Positions 10,101 to 18,048 of a stretch of 64,000 nt of DNA are shown piece by piece. The stretch covers positions 3,002,407 to 3,066,406 of the forward strand of contig NZ_CP026001.1 of the NCBI RefSeq assembly GCF_003086775.1, in the 5' to 3' direction. The stretch is from Stenotrophomonas sp. ZAC14D1_NAIMI4_1 (GTDB taxonomy: Bacteria > Pseudomonadota > Gammaproteobacteria > Xanthomonadales > Xanthomonadaceae). The notes beneath the pieces are model-generated. The model was not told the origin of the DNA, made no database searches, and saw nothing but the letters and a program-made list of their open reading frames with translations. Within the stretch, counting starts at the first letter, position 1. The number at the start of each line of letters is the position of its first letter. The translations under genes were made by a program, and so were the position numbers.

Positions 10101-10448
10101 GTCGTCGAAGCCAAGCCGGTGATTGCTGAAACCGCCCCGGTGGTTGAAGCCGCACCGGTCGTGGCCGAGGTCGCCCCGGTCGTTGAAGCCGCTCCGGTGG
10201 TTGAAGCGGAGCCGGTCGTCGAGGCCGCCCCGGCGGTCGAAACCGCACCGGTCGTCGAGCAGCCGGCCGCGCCGGTGGCTGTCGAAGCCGCGCCGGTTGA
10301 AGCTGCCGCACCGGTGGCCGAAGCCGTGGTGACGCCGTCCATCGACCCGGTGGCCGACGGCCATGCCGATTCGGCCAGCCAGGCTGCCGATGCCCAGGCA
10401 TCGGACGAAGACGAAGAAGCCGCCAAGCGCACGCCGCCGGCGAACTGA
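7131..10448 (+). CDS. rne: Ribonuclease E
   Basis: RNase E is the single-strand endoribonuclease that initiates mRNA turnover, processes rRNA/tRNA and scaffolds the degradosome. The 1105-residue protein has an S1 domain (about 35-120), then the 5'-sensor and DNase I-like catalytic core with Asp in [13 protein letters not shown] and in VVIDFIDM, and the Zn-link [10 protein letters not shown] near residue 400. After about residue 520 the tail is disordered: Pro/Ala-rich, then Lys/Arg/Gln/Asn-rich, an Arg patch ([16 protein letters not shown]), an acidic stretch, and many [14 protein letters not shown] repeats to the end. The GAGG ribosome binding site lies 8-11 bases upstream of the ATG. Confidence 0.97.
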   Translation: MKRMLINATQAEELRVAIVDGQSLYDIDIEQPAKEQKKSNIYKGRIFRIEPSLEAAFVEYGGGRHGFLPLKEISRDYFQAGVDHNKAGIRELLKEGQEIVVQVDKEERGNKGAALTTFISLAGRYMVLMPNSPSAGGVSRRIEGEDRAALKDALDKLNIPDDMGVIIRTAGVGRDAEELQWDLDYLLNVWRAIAEAALSKPAPFLIYQESRLIVRALRDYLRADIGEILVDTEEMYEHAREFMQQVMPQTLRKLKHYKDDIPLFNRFQIESQIEGAYERNVRLPSGGSIVVDQTEALTAVDVNSSRATKGSDIEDTAFQTNLEAAEEVARQLRLRDLGGLVVIDFIDMASNKHQREVENRLTNALKYDRARVQVGRISRFGLLEMSRQRLRPSLGESSQIVCPRCDGHGRMRSVESLSLSIIRVAEEHAMKENTGQVLVQAPVEIANYLLNEKRSALREIEKRHEAPIVIVADEQLHTPHYTVTRLRENELGEESNKPSYQRGTPRKLPVHALTKGQLNIPPPAVTQVKHTAPAPVRAEAEPVAAPAPAPVAAAPAPAASGGVVGWLKRIFGGEPAPAPAPAPAARQPQQDGGRKDRNKDRNKDRKDRRDDSRGNGGNANAQQQKDGGNRKDRGEQRKDGRQGGNNNGNAQQQPQQGKQKDAQQKDGQPQPQQQKPPRNEQQGQNPQQQPKLKQPKQPRPQQDGDKPAEKPQRTAAEAPVDTATAAAAVAATAVAANAVTAQEGTAPAAPVAPVAPAAPAAEVLVADAAPVADAAANAGADADATAVSGEDAATDASGEQAGEGATRRRRGRRGGRRRRRGGAENAAGTDALGDDQDDGDESDDNDNDSTEQVADHAAQATPVAAAQATRSQPEFDFDDDVEPVAVEAGKPARAPVAVAAAAPVVAVSSAVVDAVAPQDAAAQESAAKAEPKPQPVQTSMLDEIDAATPAQPAAPVAVVAEAKPVVEEAAVVAAPAPVVVEAAPVVEVAPVVEAKPVIAETAPVVEAAPVVAEVAPVVEAAPVVEAEPVVEAAPAVETAPVVEQPAAPVAVEAAPVEAAAPVAEAVVTPSIDPVADGHADSASQAADAQASDEDEEAAKRTPPAN

Positions 10449-10473
10449 TCGTTCTTTGATCGCTTGAAACGAA

Positions 10474-10505
10474 ACGGCGGGGATCGATGATCCCCGCCGT
10501 TTTTG
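10474..10505 (+). terminator. Intrinsic terminator after rne
   Basis: A perfect 10-bp stem ACGGCGGGGA/TCCCCGCCGT with loop TCGATGA is followed by a T-rich tract, 25 bases after the rne stop. Confidence 0.9.
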
Positions 10506-10531
10506 TTTGTGCGTCCGGCACTGCATGGGTG

Positions 10532-10914
10532 GATGCCAACCGTGGTTGGCGCCGTTGATTCAACGCATGCCGGCCCTGCCGGAGCACGGGCACCACCCTG
10601 GTAGATGCCAACCTTGGTTGGCGCCGTTGATTCAACGCGCGCGGACACGCCCGTGCCAACCGAGGTTGGCACCTACCTGAGCGCCGGAGCACGGGCACCG
10701 CCCTGGTAGATGCCAACCTTGGTTGGCGCCGTCGATTCAACGCACGCGGACGCGCCCGTGCCAACCAAGGTTGGCACCTACCAGAGCGCCGTTGATTCAA
10801 CGCATGCCGACCCTGCCGGAGCACGGGCACCACCCTGGTAGATGCCAACCTTGGTTGGCGCCGTTGATTCAACGCGCGCGGACGCGCCCGTGCCAACCTA
10901 GGTTGGCACCTGCC
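10532..10914. repeat. Array of seven alternating GTAG/CTAC palindromes
   Basis: Seven near-identical hairpins are clustered here. Four have the form GATGCCAACCNTGGTTGGCGCC (starting 10532, 10604, 10709, 10841), three of them preceded by GTA. Three have the form GTGCCAACCNAGGTTGGCACCTACC (10653, 10759, 10890) and are inverted, ending in CTAC. The spacers also repeat (CGTTGATTCAACGC, GGAGCACGGGCACC). The layout matches clustered SMAG/REP elements. The 487 bases between rne and the next gene hold nothing else recognisable. Confidence 0.85.
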
Positions 10915-10935
10915 AGAGCATGAAATCCCGCGGCG

Positions 10936-11826
10936 TCAGCGCGCCGGGGCGAACTGCAGCCGGGTCCAGACGCCGTAATGGTCCGAGGCAAAGCGGCCGC
11001 TGTCGTCGGGCTGGTCGAACAGGATCTTCGCTTCGCGCGCGACCATCCGGTCCTGCTGGAAGAAGATGTGGTCGATACGCGAGGGCGCCTGGTAATAGTG
11101 GCGGTTCAACGTGCTCACACCGGCCAGGTCGGTATTCACGTGCACGCTGCCATAGCTGTCGCCGTAATGGCTGCGCAGCTCGCTCAGGTCGCCCGCGTCC
11201 ACCAGCGCGTTGAAATCACCGGCGATCACCACCGGCGCGCCCGCCGAGGTCCCGGTGATGTAGCGCAGCAGGTCTTCCACCTGGCTGCGGCGGATGCCTT
11301 GGCCACGCTCGTCGCTGCGTTCGTTCAGATGCGTGGCATAGACGTTCACCGGCTGTCCGTCCACGTCGATGCGCAGATGGGCCACGGTGCGGTAGTCATC
11401 CAGCGGCTGCAGCAGGTGCTCGCCATGGGCCAGGATCGGGCGCCGGGTCAGCAGCGCGTTGCCGTAGCGCTTGGGCGCCCCCACCGGATCGGTGGAAACG
11501 AACACGTACTTGTAGCCGAGCTGGCTGGCCAGCCACTGCGCCTGGTTGCGCACATTGCGGCGCTGGATCACTTCCTGCAGCGCGATGGCATCGGGTTGCA
11601 GGCGCTTGAGCTCGGCCAGGATCGTGCGCCGACGGGTCGGCCAATCCTCGCGGTCGTGGTGCAGGTTGAACGTCACCATGCTCATGCCGGGCGCAGTGGA
11701 CACCTCGGCCGCGGCCGGCGCGGCCTCTGCCGCCTGCTGCGCCGGTGCCAGCCCCGGCAGGGCCAGTGCGATTGCCAGCCCCAGGCCGCGCAATGCCACG
11801 CGCGCCCTCCCCTGCTTCAACGCCAT
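10936..11826 (-). CDS. Exported endonuclease/exonuclease/phosphatase-family protein
   Basis: This 296-residue protein has a signal peptide (ALRGLGLAIALALPGLAPAQQ) and an EEP (DNase I-like) domain. Visible EEP motifs are MVTFNLHHD, DAIALQEV (catalytic Glu), THLNERSD, VVIAGDFNA and the C-terminal SDHYGVWTRL with the catalytic His. Members cleave phosphodiesters in nucleic acids, phosphoinositides or sphingomyelin; substrate cannot be read from the sequence. It starts 2 bases after the stop of the upstream discoidin/glycosidase gene and is the last gene of the glycan operon. One option is removal of phosphodiester-linked substituents from an imported glycan; this is speculative. Confidence 0.85.
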   Translation of the reverse strand: MALKQGRARVALRGLGLAIALALPGLAPAQQAAEAAPAAAEVSTAPGMSMVTFNLHHDREDWPTRRRTILAELKRLQPDAIALQEVIQRRNVRNQAQWLASQLGYKYVFVSTDPVGAPKRYGNALLTRRPILAHGEHLLQPLDDYRTVAHLRIDVDGQPVNVYATHLNERSDERGQGIRRSQVEDLLRYITGTSAGAPVVIAGDFNALVDAGDLSELRSHYGDSYGSVHVNTDLAGVSTLNRHYYQAPSRIDHIFFQQDRMVAREAKILFDQPDDSGRFASDHYGVWTRLQFAPAR

Positions 11827-11828
11827 GC

Positions 11829-14800
11829 TTACTGTCCCTTGCGTTCTGCGCGGCGCACCGCGCTGGGCACGTCGATCTCGATCCGCGCCGGCAACTGGTG
11901 CACGCGCAGTTCGCGGTTGTTCCATTCGGCCGGCTCGCCATTGATGGTGGCCTCACCCGGATCGCCGCTGTACGGCCACGGCAGCACCACGCCACCGGGC
12001 GGCGGCACCAGGCCCGCTTGCAGGTCGAGCACCAGCTGCTTGTCGCTGCGCTGCAGGCGGTAGTTCAACTGGCCCTGCGGTGTGCGCAGGCCCTGCACGG
12101 CGATGCCCTCCCCCTGGAACCAGGCAGTTGGAATGCCTGCTGCCAGCACCAGCGCCTCATCGGCGTCGCGGTTGTAGGCGAACATGTCCAGGGCCGAGCG
12201 CACGAAGTCCGACGCTACCCAGGCATGCGGCAGGTCACCGACGAAGAACGGCTTGCGCGGCGTGCGCGAGACCACTTCGGCCCACTGGTTCCACGGCTGC
12301 GGCGCACGGTCCTTGAAGAAGAACTGGGTGGCCTGCCAGGCGCGGTCGCGCCAGCCCAGGCGCACGAAGGCCGCCACGTTGCGCCATTCGTAGGGCGTGT
12401 AGTCCTTCCACTCGCGCTTGCCATCGCGGCGCGCGACGAACTCGTTCCAGTAGCGCTCGAAGGTCGCCTCCAGCGCCTCCTGCGGCAGCCGGCCCTGCTC
12501 GCCACCCGGCGCCAGCGCGATGGTGGTGGAGGTGGCATCGAAGTCACCCAGCTCGGCCGAACCGGGCAGGTAATCGATCCTGTGCTGCTGCATGGCGGCC
12601 AGCAGCGAAGCCTGCAGGTCGTCGCGGAACTGGTCGCGCGACTCGCTGATCTGCATCGCCTCCACCTTGCCCAGCTGTGCCGCCACCTGCGCAGCATCCT
12701 TGTAGCCGCGCAGCGCCCAGAAGTTGTCCCAGTACGAGTGCATCGGCTTGGCCGAATAGCCCTCATGGCTGATCGAGGCCGGCATCATCCCGTAGAAGGC
12801 AGGGTTGCGTGCGCGGTTCTCTTCGGTGCGCTCGCTGGCACGCAGCTGCTCCATGTAGCTGTAGGCGCCCTGCACGTGCGGCCACATCAGCTCCAGGAAC
12901 GTGCCGTCGCCGGTGTAGCGCCAGTACTCGGCGATGTTGTAGATCAGCTCGCCGTGGCTGTCGTTCTCCGGCACCGGGTCGCTGCCGCGGGCATCGACAC
13001 AGCACGGCACCTTGCCATTCTCGAACTGGAACGGCGCATACCAGGTCACGTAATCACGCACGGCATCGCTGCGGCCCATGCGCAGCAGGCCTTCGGAAAT
13101 CATCGCGCCATCGCGGATCCAGCTGCGTGCATACGAACGCGTGCCCGGCTGCAGGCGCGGGCCCACGCGCGAGATCAGCATGTGCGCCACAGCGGTGCGC
13201 AGGGTTTCAACCAGTGGCTGGCCGGCCGCCGGTACCTGCAGGTTGACCACGCCCAGCTTGTCGCGCCACATCGCCGCCACCTGCTGCTGCGCCTTGGCCA
13301 CGTCCAGCGCCTGCGGCTTCCAGCCGCCGGTCTGCGGCAGCACCACGGCCACCTCGCGGCTCTGCCCCGGCTCCAGCTTGATGGTGTACAGCATCGCGCC
13401 GGAGGCCAGGCCCGTGCTGTCCTTCACCGCCGTGGTCGCCGGGAAGCTGCCCGACGCCAGGTGCATCGCATCGAGCTTGCCGTCGAAGGTCGTGGCAAAG
13501 CGCGCGTCCGGGACCTGCAGCGGGTAGATGCGCGGTTCGCCGTTGACGCGCACCAGCTGCTCGCCCACGTCCAGCGCTTCGATGCGGCTGAAGCCGCCGG
13601 TGGTGTTGAGGAACTGGGTCGGCGGGTTGACCTGCCAGGGCCGGATCGCCAGCGCCAGGGTGTATTCGTGGGCGACCTTGTCCGGGTTGCTCAGGCGGTA
13701 GCGGCCGATCAGCTGGGCGCGCTCGGGCGTGCCCTGCACGAAACTGGTCACCGACAGGCCGGCCTTCTCATGCACCCAGTCGACCGTGGCGATGGGCAGG
13801 TAACGGTCCTGCAGCGACTGCGTGGTGGCCACGCTGGACCAGTCCAGCAGCTTGCCGTCCATGCGGATGAACGGCTCGATGCTGAAGCTGCCCTTGGCCG
13901 GCTCCAGTGCGCCATCCTCGCTGATCAGCGCCTGCTCCTGGCCACCGTCGAGGCCCAGCAGGGTCCAGTACGGCTGCTCGCCCACGTAGGCACGCGGCAA
14001 TGCACCGCGCGGCAGGTCGGCGGCCACCGAGGACAGGAAGGCGTTGGGCGTGGCCGCGAAGGCCAGCGGCTTCAGCGCGATATCGCGGATGCCATACCGC
14101 CAGTTCGGCCCGTCCTGCAGATCGAAGCGCACGTAGCGCGCATCGGTATCGGGCAGCGCCAGCCAGTCACGGCCGCCGCCACCACCGGTGACTTCGCGCA
14201 CCGTCCGCCAGTCGCGGCCGTCCTCGGAGGTGCGCACCGTGTAGCGGGTCGCCTCCAGGTTGGGCAGCCAGTCGATCACCGCACCGCCGATCTCGCGGCT
14301 CTTGTGCAGGTCCAGGCTGATGGTCTGCTGCTTGACCCCGCCACTGACCCAGAACGTATCGCTCTTGCCATCGATCATGCGGTCCTGCAGCGCGGTGGCC
14401 GTGTCGGCGATCACCGACGGCATCAGCGCCGACTCGTCCTGCGGCGGCAGGCCCTGCAGGGTCAGCTTGTCGAAGCACACGGTGCCGCGGCCACCGACCT
14501 TGCTGTAGATCGTGAACTCGACCGCGGCGCTGCGCGCCATCTCCTTCTCGGCCGAGGGGCCCCAGGCCTTGTCGATCTGGCGGCGGCGGTACTCCACCGG
14601 CGCCCAGGCCTTGCTGAAGCTGTAGCCCGGCCGGTTGACCCACCACACGTTGTCGCCGCTGGCATCGATCAGCTTGAACTGCAGGTCGTTGCGCGGGGAA
14701 TCGCCGCGCAGCTGGAAGCCGAAGCGGTAATTGGCCGGGTACTCGATGTTCAGCGCGCGGCGCAGGCCGACATAACCGGACACCTTGTGGAAGTCGTAAT

Positions 14801-14996
14801 CCAGGCACAGCGCGCGGCCGCCACCGGCGCCGCTGACCGGCCGCAGCGAACCGCTGACCTGGTCGGACAGCACCAGCTTCCACGCGCTGATGTCATCGAA
14901 GTCGTCCAGCACCTTGGGCGCCGGCAGCGCCGGTGGTGCGGCGATCGCCAGGGAGGTCCACAACAGGCCCAATCCAACGGCGATCGCTCGCTTCAT
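11829..14996 (-). CDS. Exported discoidin (F5/8C) plus six-hairpin glycosidase-like protein
   Basis: This 1055-residue periplasmic protein starts with a signal peptide (AIAVGLGLLWTSLAIAA). Residues about 25-175 resemble a carbohydrate-binding jelly roll (FDDISAWKLVLSDQ). An F5/8 type C/discoidin module follows (DGKSDTFWVSGG, VRTSEDGRDWRTVREV, YVRFDLQD). The rest includes a six-hairpin (alpha/alpha)6 region with SYARSWIRDGAMISEGLLRMG, ENDSHGELIYNIAEYWRYTG, and YGMMPASISHEGYSAKPMHS. Such folds occur in glucoamylase-like, GH94 and GH65 enzymes, but I cannot place it in a named family. The start overlaps the upstream permease stop by 4 bases. Confidence 0.8.
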   Translation of the reverse strand: MKRAIAVGLGLLWTSLAIAAPPALPAPKVLDDFDDISAWKLVLSDQVSGSLRPVSGAGGGRALCLDYDFHKVSGYVGLRRALNIEYPANYRFGFQLRGDSPRNDLQFKLIDASGDNVWWVNRPGYSFSKAWAPVEYRRRQIDKAWGPSAEKEMARSAAVEFTIYSKVGGRGTVCFDKLTLQGLPPQDESALMPSVIADTATALQDRMIDGKSDTFWVSGGVKQQTISLDLHKSREIGGAVIDWLPNLEATRYTVRTSEDGRDWRTVREVTGGGGGRDWLALPDTDARYVRFDLQDGPNWRYGIRDIALKPLAFAATPNAFLSSVAADLPRGALPRAYVGEQPYWTLLGLDGGQEQALISEDGALEPAKGSFSIEPFIRMDGKLLDWSSVATTQSLQDRYLPIATVDWVHEKAGLSVTSFVQGTPERAQLIGRYRLSNPDKVAHEYTLALAIRPWQVNPPTQFLNTTGGFSRIEALDVGEQLVRVNGEPRIYPLQVPDARFATTFDGKLDAMHLASGSFPATTAVKDSTGLASGAMLYTIKLEPGQSREVAVVLPQTGGWKPQALDVAKAQQQVAAMWRDKLGVVNLQVPAAGQPLVETLRTAVAHMLISRVGPRLQPGTRSYARSWIRDGAMISEGLLRMGRSDAVRDYVTWYAPFQFENGKVPCCVDARGSDPVPENDSHGELIYNIAEYWRYTGDGTFLELMWPHVQGAYSYMEQLRASERTEENRARNPAFYGMMPASISHEGYSAKPMHSYWDNFWALRGYKDAAQVAAQLGKVEAMQISESRDQFRDDLQASLLAAMQQHRIDYLPGSAELGDFDATSTTIALAPGGEQGRLPQEALEATFERYWNEFVARRDGKREWKDYTPYEWRNVAAFVRLGWRDRAWQATQFFFKDRAPQPWNQWAEVVSRTPRKPFFVGDLPHAWVASDFVRSALDMFAYNRDADEALVLAAGIPTAWFQGEGIAVQGLRTPQGQLNYRLQRSDKQLVLDLQAGLVPPPGGVVLPWPYSGDPGEATINGEPAEWNNRELRVHQLPARIEIDVPSAVRRAERKGQ

Positions 14997-15829
14997 CCCT
15001 TGACGCTCCCCAGCAACAGACCTTGGATGTAGTACCGCTGCAGCACCAGGAACAGGGCCAGCACCGGAACCACGGTGACCACCGCGCCGGCCATCATCAT
15101 TTCCACGTCCATGATGTGCTCGCGCGAGAGGGTGGCCAGCGCCACCGGCAAAGTGTAGTGCTCCTGATCGGTCAAGACGATCAACGGCCACATGAAATCG
15201 TTCCACGCGCCCATGAACGTAAAGATCGCCAGGGTCACCAGCACCGGCTTGAGCATCGGCAGCACGATCTGGAAGAAGATGCGCAGCTCCCCTGCCCCGT
15301 CGATGCGGGCCGCTTCCAGCAGCTCGTCCGGGATGGAACGGGCGTACTGGCGCACCAGGAAGATGCCGAACACGCTGGCCAGCGCCGGCACGATAACGCC
15401 GCCGAAGCTGTTGACCAGGCCCAGCTGCTTCATCAGCAGGAACAGCGGCAGCATCGCCACCTGCGCCGGGATCACCAGCGCCGCCATCAGCACCTGGAAC
15501 AGGCGCTCGCGGCCGACGAAGTTCAGCTTGGCGAACGCATAGCCGGCCATGGTGTTGAGCAGCAGCGAACCGAAGGTGATCGCCACCGACACCAGCAGGC
15601 TGTTGGCGAAGTTGCCACCCATGCCGGTGCGCGCGAACAGCTCGGTGTAGTTGTGGGTGGTGACGTGCGAAGGCAGCAGTGGCGGCGGGAAATGGGTCGC
15701 CTCGCCCTGCGGCATGAACGACACCGAGAGCATCCACAACAGCGGTGCCAGGCTGACCAGGGCCAGCACCAGCAACGCGCCATTGATCATCCACGGGTGC
15801 CAGCGTGACTGGCCGATCTCACGACTCAT
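14993..15829 (-). CDS. Sugar ABC transporter permease (MalG-like, CUT1)
   Basis: This inner-membrane permease subunit has 278 residues and about six transmembrane segments. The cytoplasmic EAA loop, which docks the ATPase, reads ELLEAARIDGAGELRIFFQIVLPMLKP, the CUT1/MalG form. The ATG at 15829 overlaps the stop of the partner permease (ATGA), and the 3' end overlaps the glycosidase-like gene the same way. No ATP-binding subunit lies in the locus, so a shared MsmK/UgpC-type ATPase encoded elsewhere is probably used. Confidence 0.92.
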   Translation of the reverse strand: MSREIGQSRWHPWMINGALLVLALVSLAPLLWMLSVSFMPQGEATHFPPPLLPSHVTTHNYTELFARTGMGGNFANSLLVSVAITFGSLLLNTMAGYAFAKLNFVGRERLFQVLMAALVIPAQVAMLPLFLLMKQLGLVNSFGGVIVPALASVFGIFLVRQYARSIPDELLEAARIDGAGELRIFFQIVLPMLKPVLVTLAIFTFMGAWNDFMWPLIVLTDQEHYTLPVALATLSREHIMDVEMMMAGAVVTVVPVLALFLVLQRYYIQGLLLGSVKG

Positions 15830-16707
15830 ACCAACTGCCTCTTGCGGCCGAAACGCAGCATCACGGTGGTCACCGCCAGGATGATCAGGAACAGCAGGAA
15901 CGCCACGGCAGAGGCGCGTCCCAGGTTCCACCACTTGAAGCCTTCCTCGAACATGAAATACAGCACGCTGACGGTGCTCTGCAGTGGGTCGCCGCGGGTC
16001 ATGACGTACGGTTCGGCGAACAGCTGGAAGTAGCCGGACACGGTAATGACACCAACCACCAGCAGCACCGGGCCGAGCATCGGCAGGGTGATGTGCAGGA
16101 ACTGCTTCCAGCGCGAGGCGCCATCGATGCGCGCGGCCTCGTACAGGTCATGCGGGATGGCCTGCAGGCCGGCCAGGAAGATCACCATGTTGTAGCCGAA
16201 GTTCTTCCACACGGCGAACAGCATGATGGTGGGCATCGCCCAGTTCGGGTCGCCCAGCCAGTCGATCGGGCTGATGCCGATATGGCCCAGGCCGTAGTTG
16301 ACCAGGCCGTAGCTGGTATGGAACAGGTAGCGCCAGATCACCGCCACCGCCACCAGGGTGGTCACCACCGGGGCGAACAGCGCGGTGCGGAACAGGGCCT
16401 TGAAGCGCGCGGCCGGTGCATTGAGCAGCATGGCCGCACCCAGCGACACGCCGATCGACAACGGCACGCCGATCACCACGAAATAGGTGGTGTTCCACAG
16501 CGACTTCCAGAACATCGGCGTCTGCAGCAGGTCGACGTAGTTGCCCAGCCCGACGAAGCGCAGGTTGCCGCCGTCAGCCAGCGCGTACAGGTCGAAGTCG
16601 GTCACGCTCAGGGCGAGCGCCGATGCCACCGGCAGGCCGAAGAACACGCCCAGCACGATCAGCGAGGGGCCGGCGAAGATCCAGCCGGCGAGGGACGAAC
16701 GTTTCAT
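15826..16707 (-). CDS. Sugar ABC transporter permease (MalF-like, CUT1)
   Basis: This 293-residue integral membrane permease has about six hydrophobic segments. The EAA loop is DLYEAARIDGASRWKQFLHITLPMLGP, typical of CUT1 sugar and oligosaccharide importers. It forms the heterodimeric channel with the following MalG-like gene, with which it overlaps by 4 bases; it likewise overlaps the end of the binding-protein gene. Substrate is inferred from context to be a glucan oligosaccharide. Confidence 0.92.
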   Translation of the reverse strand: MKRSSLAGWIFAGPSLIVLGVFFGLPVASALALSVTDFDLYALADGGNLRFVGLGNYVDLLQTPMFWKSLWNTTYFVVIGVPLSIGVSLGAAMLLNAPAARFKALFRTALFAPVVTTLVAVAVIWRYLFHTSYGLVNYGLGHIGISPIDWLGDPNWAMPTIMLFAVWKNFGYNMVIFLAGLQAIPHDLYEAARIDGASRWKQFLHITLPMLGPVLLVVGVITVSGYFQLFAEPYVMTRGDPLQSTVSVLYFMFEEGFKWWNLGRASAVAFLLFLIILAVTTVMLRFGRKRQLV

Positions 16708-18044
16708 TGCGGGCTCCCGGCCGCGACTGCACTGGTCGAGCCCGGGGGGGCATCGCTGCGCTGCAGGCGTTGTTGTTCATGCATCCAGCGGCGCTTGGCC
16801 AGCACCTTGTCCACGCGCTGGTCCAGCTCTTCCACGGCCTTGTCCTGCGGCATGCCGCCACGCACCACCTTCTCGGTGACGATGCGCATTTCCTGCACGA
16901 TGCGCTCCCACTCGAGCACCTTCGGCGTCGGCTTGACGCGCTCCAGCTGGTCACGGAACGCGGCGGCCAGCGGATCGTTGGCCAGCGACGGGGCGTTCCA
17001 GGTACTGCGGCGCGGCGGCAGGTCACCGATGATCGAGTGGAACCGGGCCTGGATCTCCGGGCGCGACAGGAATTCGATCAGCTTCCAGGAGGCTTCCTTC
17101 TGCTGCGACTTGCGGAAGATCACCAGGCTGGTGCCACCGGCGATGCCCGCGCCCGGGCCGTCCGGGCCCGGCAGGGCGGCGGTGCCCCACTTCCCTTCCA
17201 GTTCCTTGGGCTGCAGCTTCTTGAACTCGCGGATGTTCCAGGGGCCGGAGATGTAGAACACGTTGAAGCCGCGGAAGAACTCATCCCAGACGTTGGAGAT
17301 CTGCGTCTCGGACATCTTCGGCGCCCAGCCCTGCTCGAACATGTTGGCGTAGAAGGCCAGGGTGCGACGGAAACCAGGGCTGGAGAAGTTGCCGCGGGTG
17401 TCCTCGTCGCGCAGCAGCGGATCGGGCTGCTGCAGGGCCAGCGACAGCTGCTGCTCGAACTCATTGATCGGCATCAGCACCGCATAGCGGTTCGGGCCCT
17501 GCATCTTCTTGATTGCGGCCATCTGCTCGTCCCACTCCGCCCAGGTGCGCGGCGGATGGTCGAAGCCGGCCTGCGCCAGCAGGTCCTTGCGGTAGAAGAT
17601 CAGGCGGGTGTCGACGTACCACGGCACGCCCACCAGCTCACCGTGGATCACGTTGGTATCCCAGATGCCCTGGAAGTAGTCCTTCGGATCGACCACGGAC
17701 GACTGCTGCACGAACGGCTGCAGCGGGGTCAGTGCGTTGAGTTCGGCGAACTCGGGCACCCAGGTGTTGCCGAGCTGGCAGACATCGGGCAGGCCGTCGG
17801 CCGCAAAGGCGGTCAGCAGCTTCTCGTGCGCGGCCGTCCAGGGAATGTTCTGCACATCCACCTTGATGCCGGGGTTCTCGGCCTCGAACTCGTGGATGAG
17901 TTCGCTGACCACTTCGGCCTCGCGGCCCATGGCCCAGAAGCGGACCGTCGTGGTGCCCTGCTCGGTGCGCGCGCAGCCGGCCATGGCCAGTGCGGCCATC
18001 GCAGGCAGGGCCCAGCGTCGCAGGCGGTCAATCCAATCGTGCAC
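16704..18044 (-). CDS. Sugar ABC transporter substrate-binding lipoprotein
   Basis: This 446-residue extracytoplasmic solute-binding protein of the CUT1 class (SBP_bac_1) delivers sugar to the permeases. The signal ends in the lipobox LAMAGC (Cys at about residue 24). Family features are TTTVRFWAMGREAEVVSELIHEFEAENPGIKVDVQNIPW and LPDVCQLGNTWVPEFAELNAL. The GTG at 18044 is chosen because the signal peptide begins right there, 4 bases after the GH144 stop; earlier starts add Arg-rich sequence belonging to that gene. A Cys-anchored binding protein is unusual but not rare in Gram-negatives. Confidence 0.9.
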   Translation of the reverse strand: MHDWIDRLRRWALPAMAALAMAGCARTEQGTTTVRFWAMGREAEVVSELIHEFEAENPGIKVDVQNIPWTAAHEKLLTAFAADGLPDVCQLGNTWVPEFAELNALTPLQPFVQQSSVVDPKDYFQGIWDTNVIHGELVGVPWYVDTRLIFYRKDLLAQAGFDHPPRTWAEWDEQMAAIKKMQGPNRYAVLMPINEFEQQLSLALQQPDPLLRDEDTRGNFSSPGFRRTLAFYANMFEQGWAPKMSETQISNVWDEFFRGFNVFYISGPWNIREFKKLQPKELEGKWGTAALPGPDGPGAGIAGGTSLVIFRKSQQKEASWKLIEFLSRPEIQARFHSIIGDLPPRRSTWNAPSLANDPLAAAFRDQLERVKPTPKVLEWERIVQEMRIVTEKVVRGGMPQDKAVEELDQRVDKVLAKRRWMHEQQRLQRSDAPPGSTSAVAAGSPQ

Positions 18045-18048
18045 CTTG

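Noticed and set aside
6855..10526. Minus-strand reading frame of over 1200 codons opposite rne
   Set aside because: It is an antisense shadow of the GC-rich rne gene; His/Gly/Arg-rich composition and no family resemblance.
10532..10914. CRISPR array
   Set aside because: Units are palindromic, alternate in orientation, and spacers are also repeated; no cas genes nearby.
11745..15032. Plus-strand frame of over 1000 codons through the glycan operon
   Set aside because: It runs antisense to well-supported genes with clear domains and shows no domain itself.
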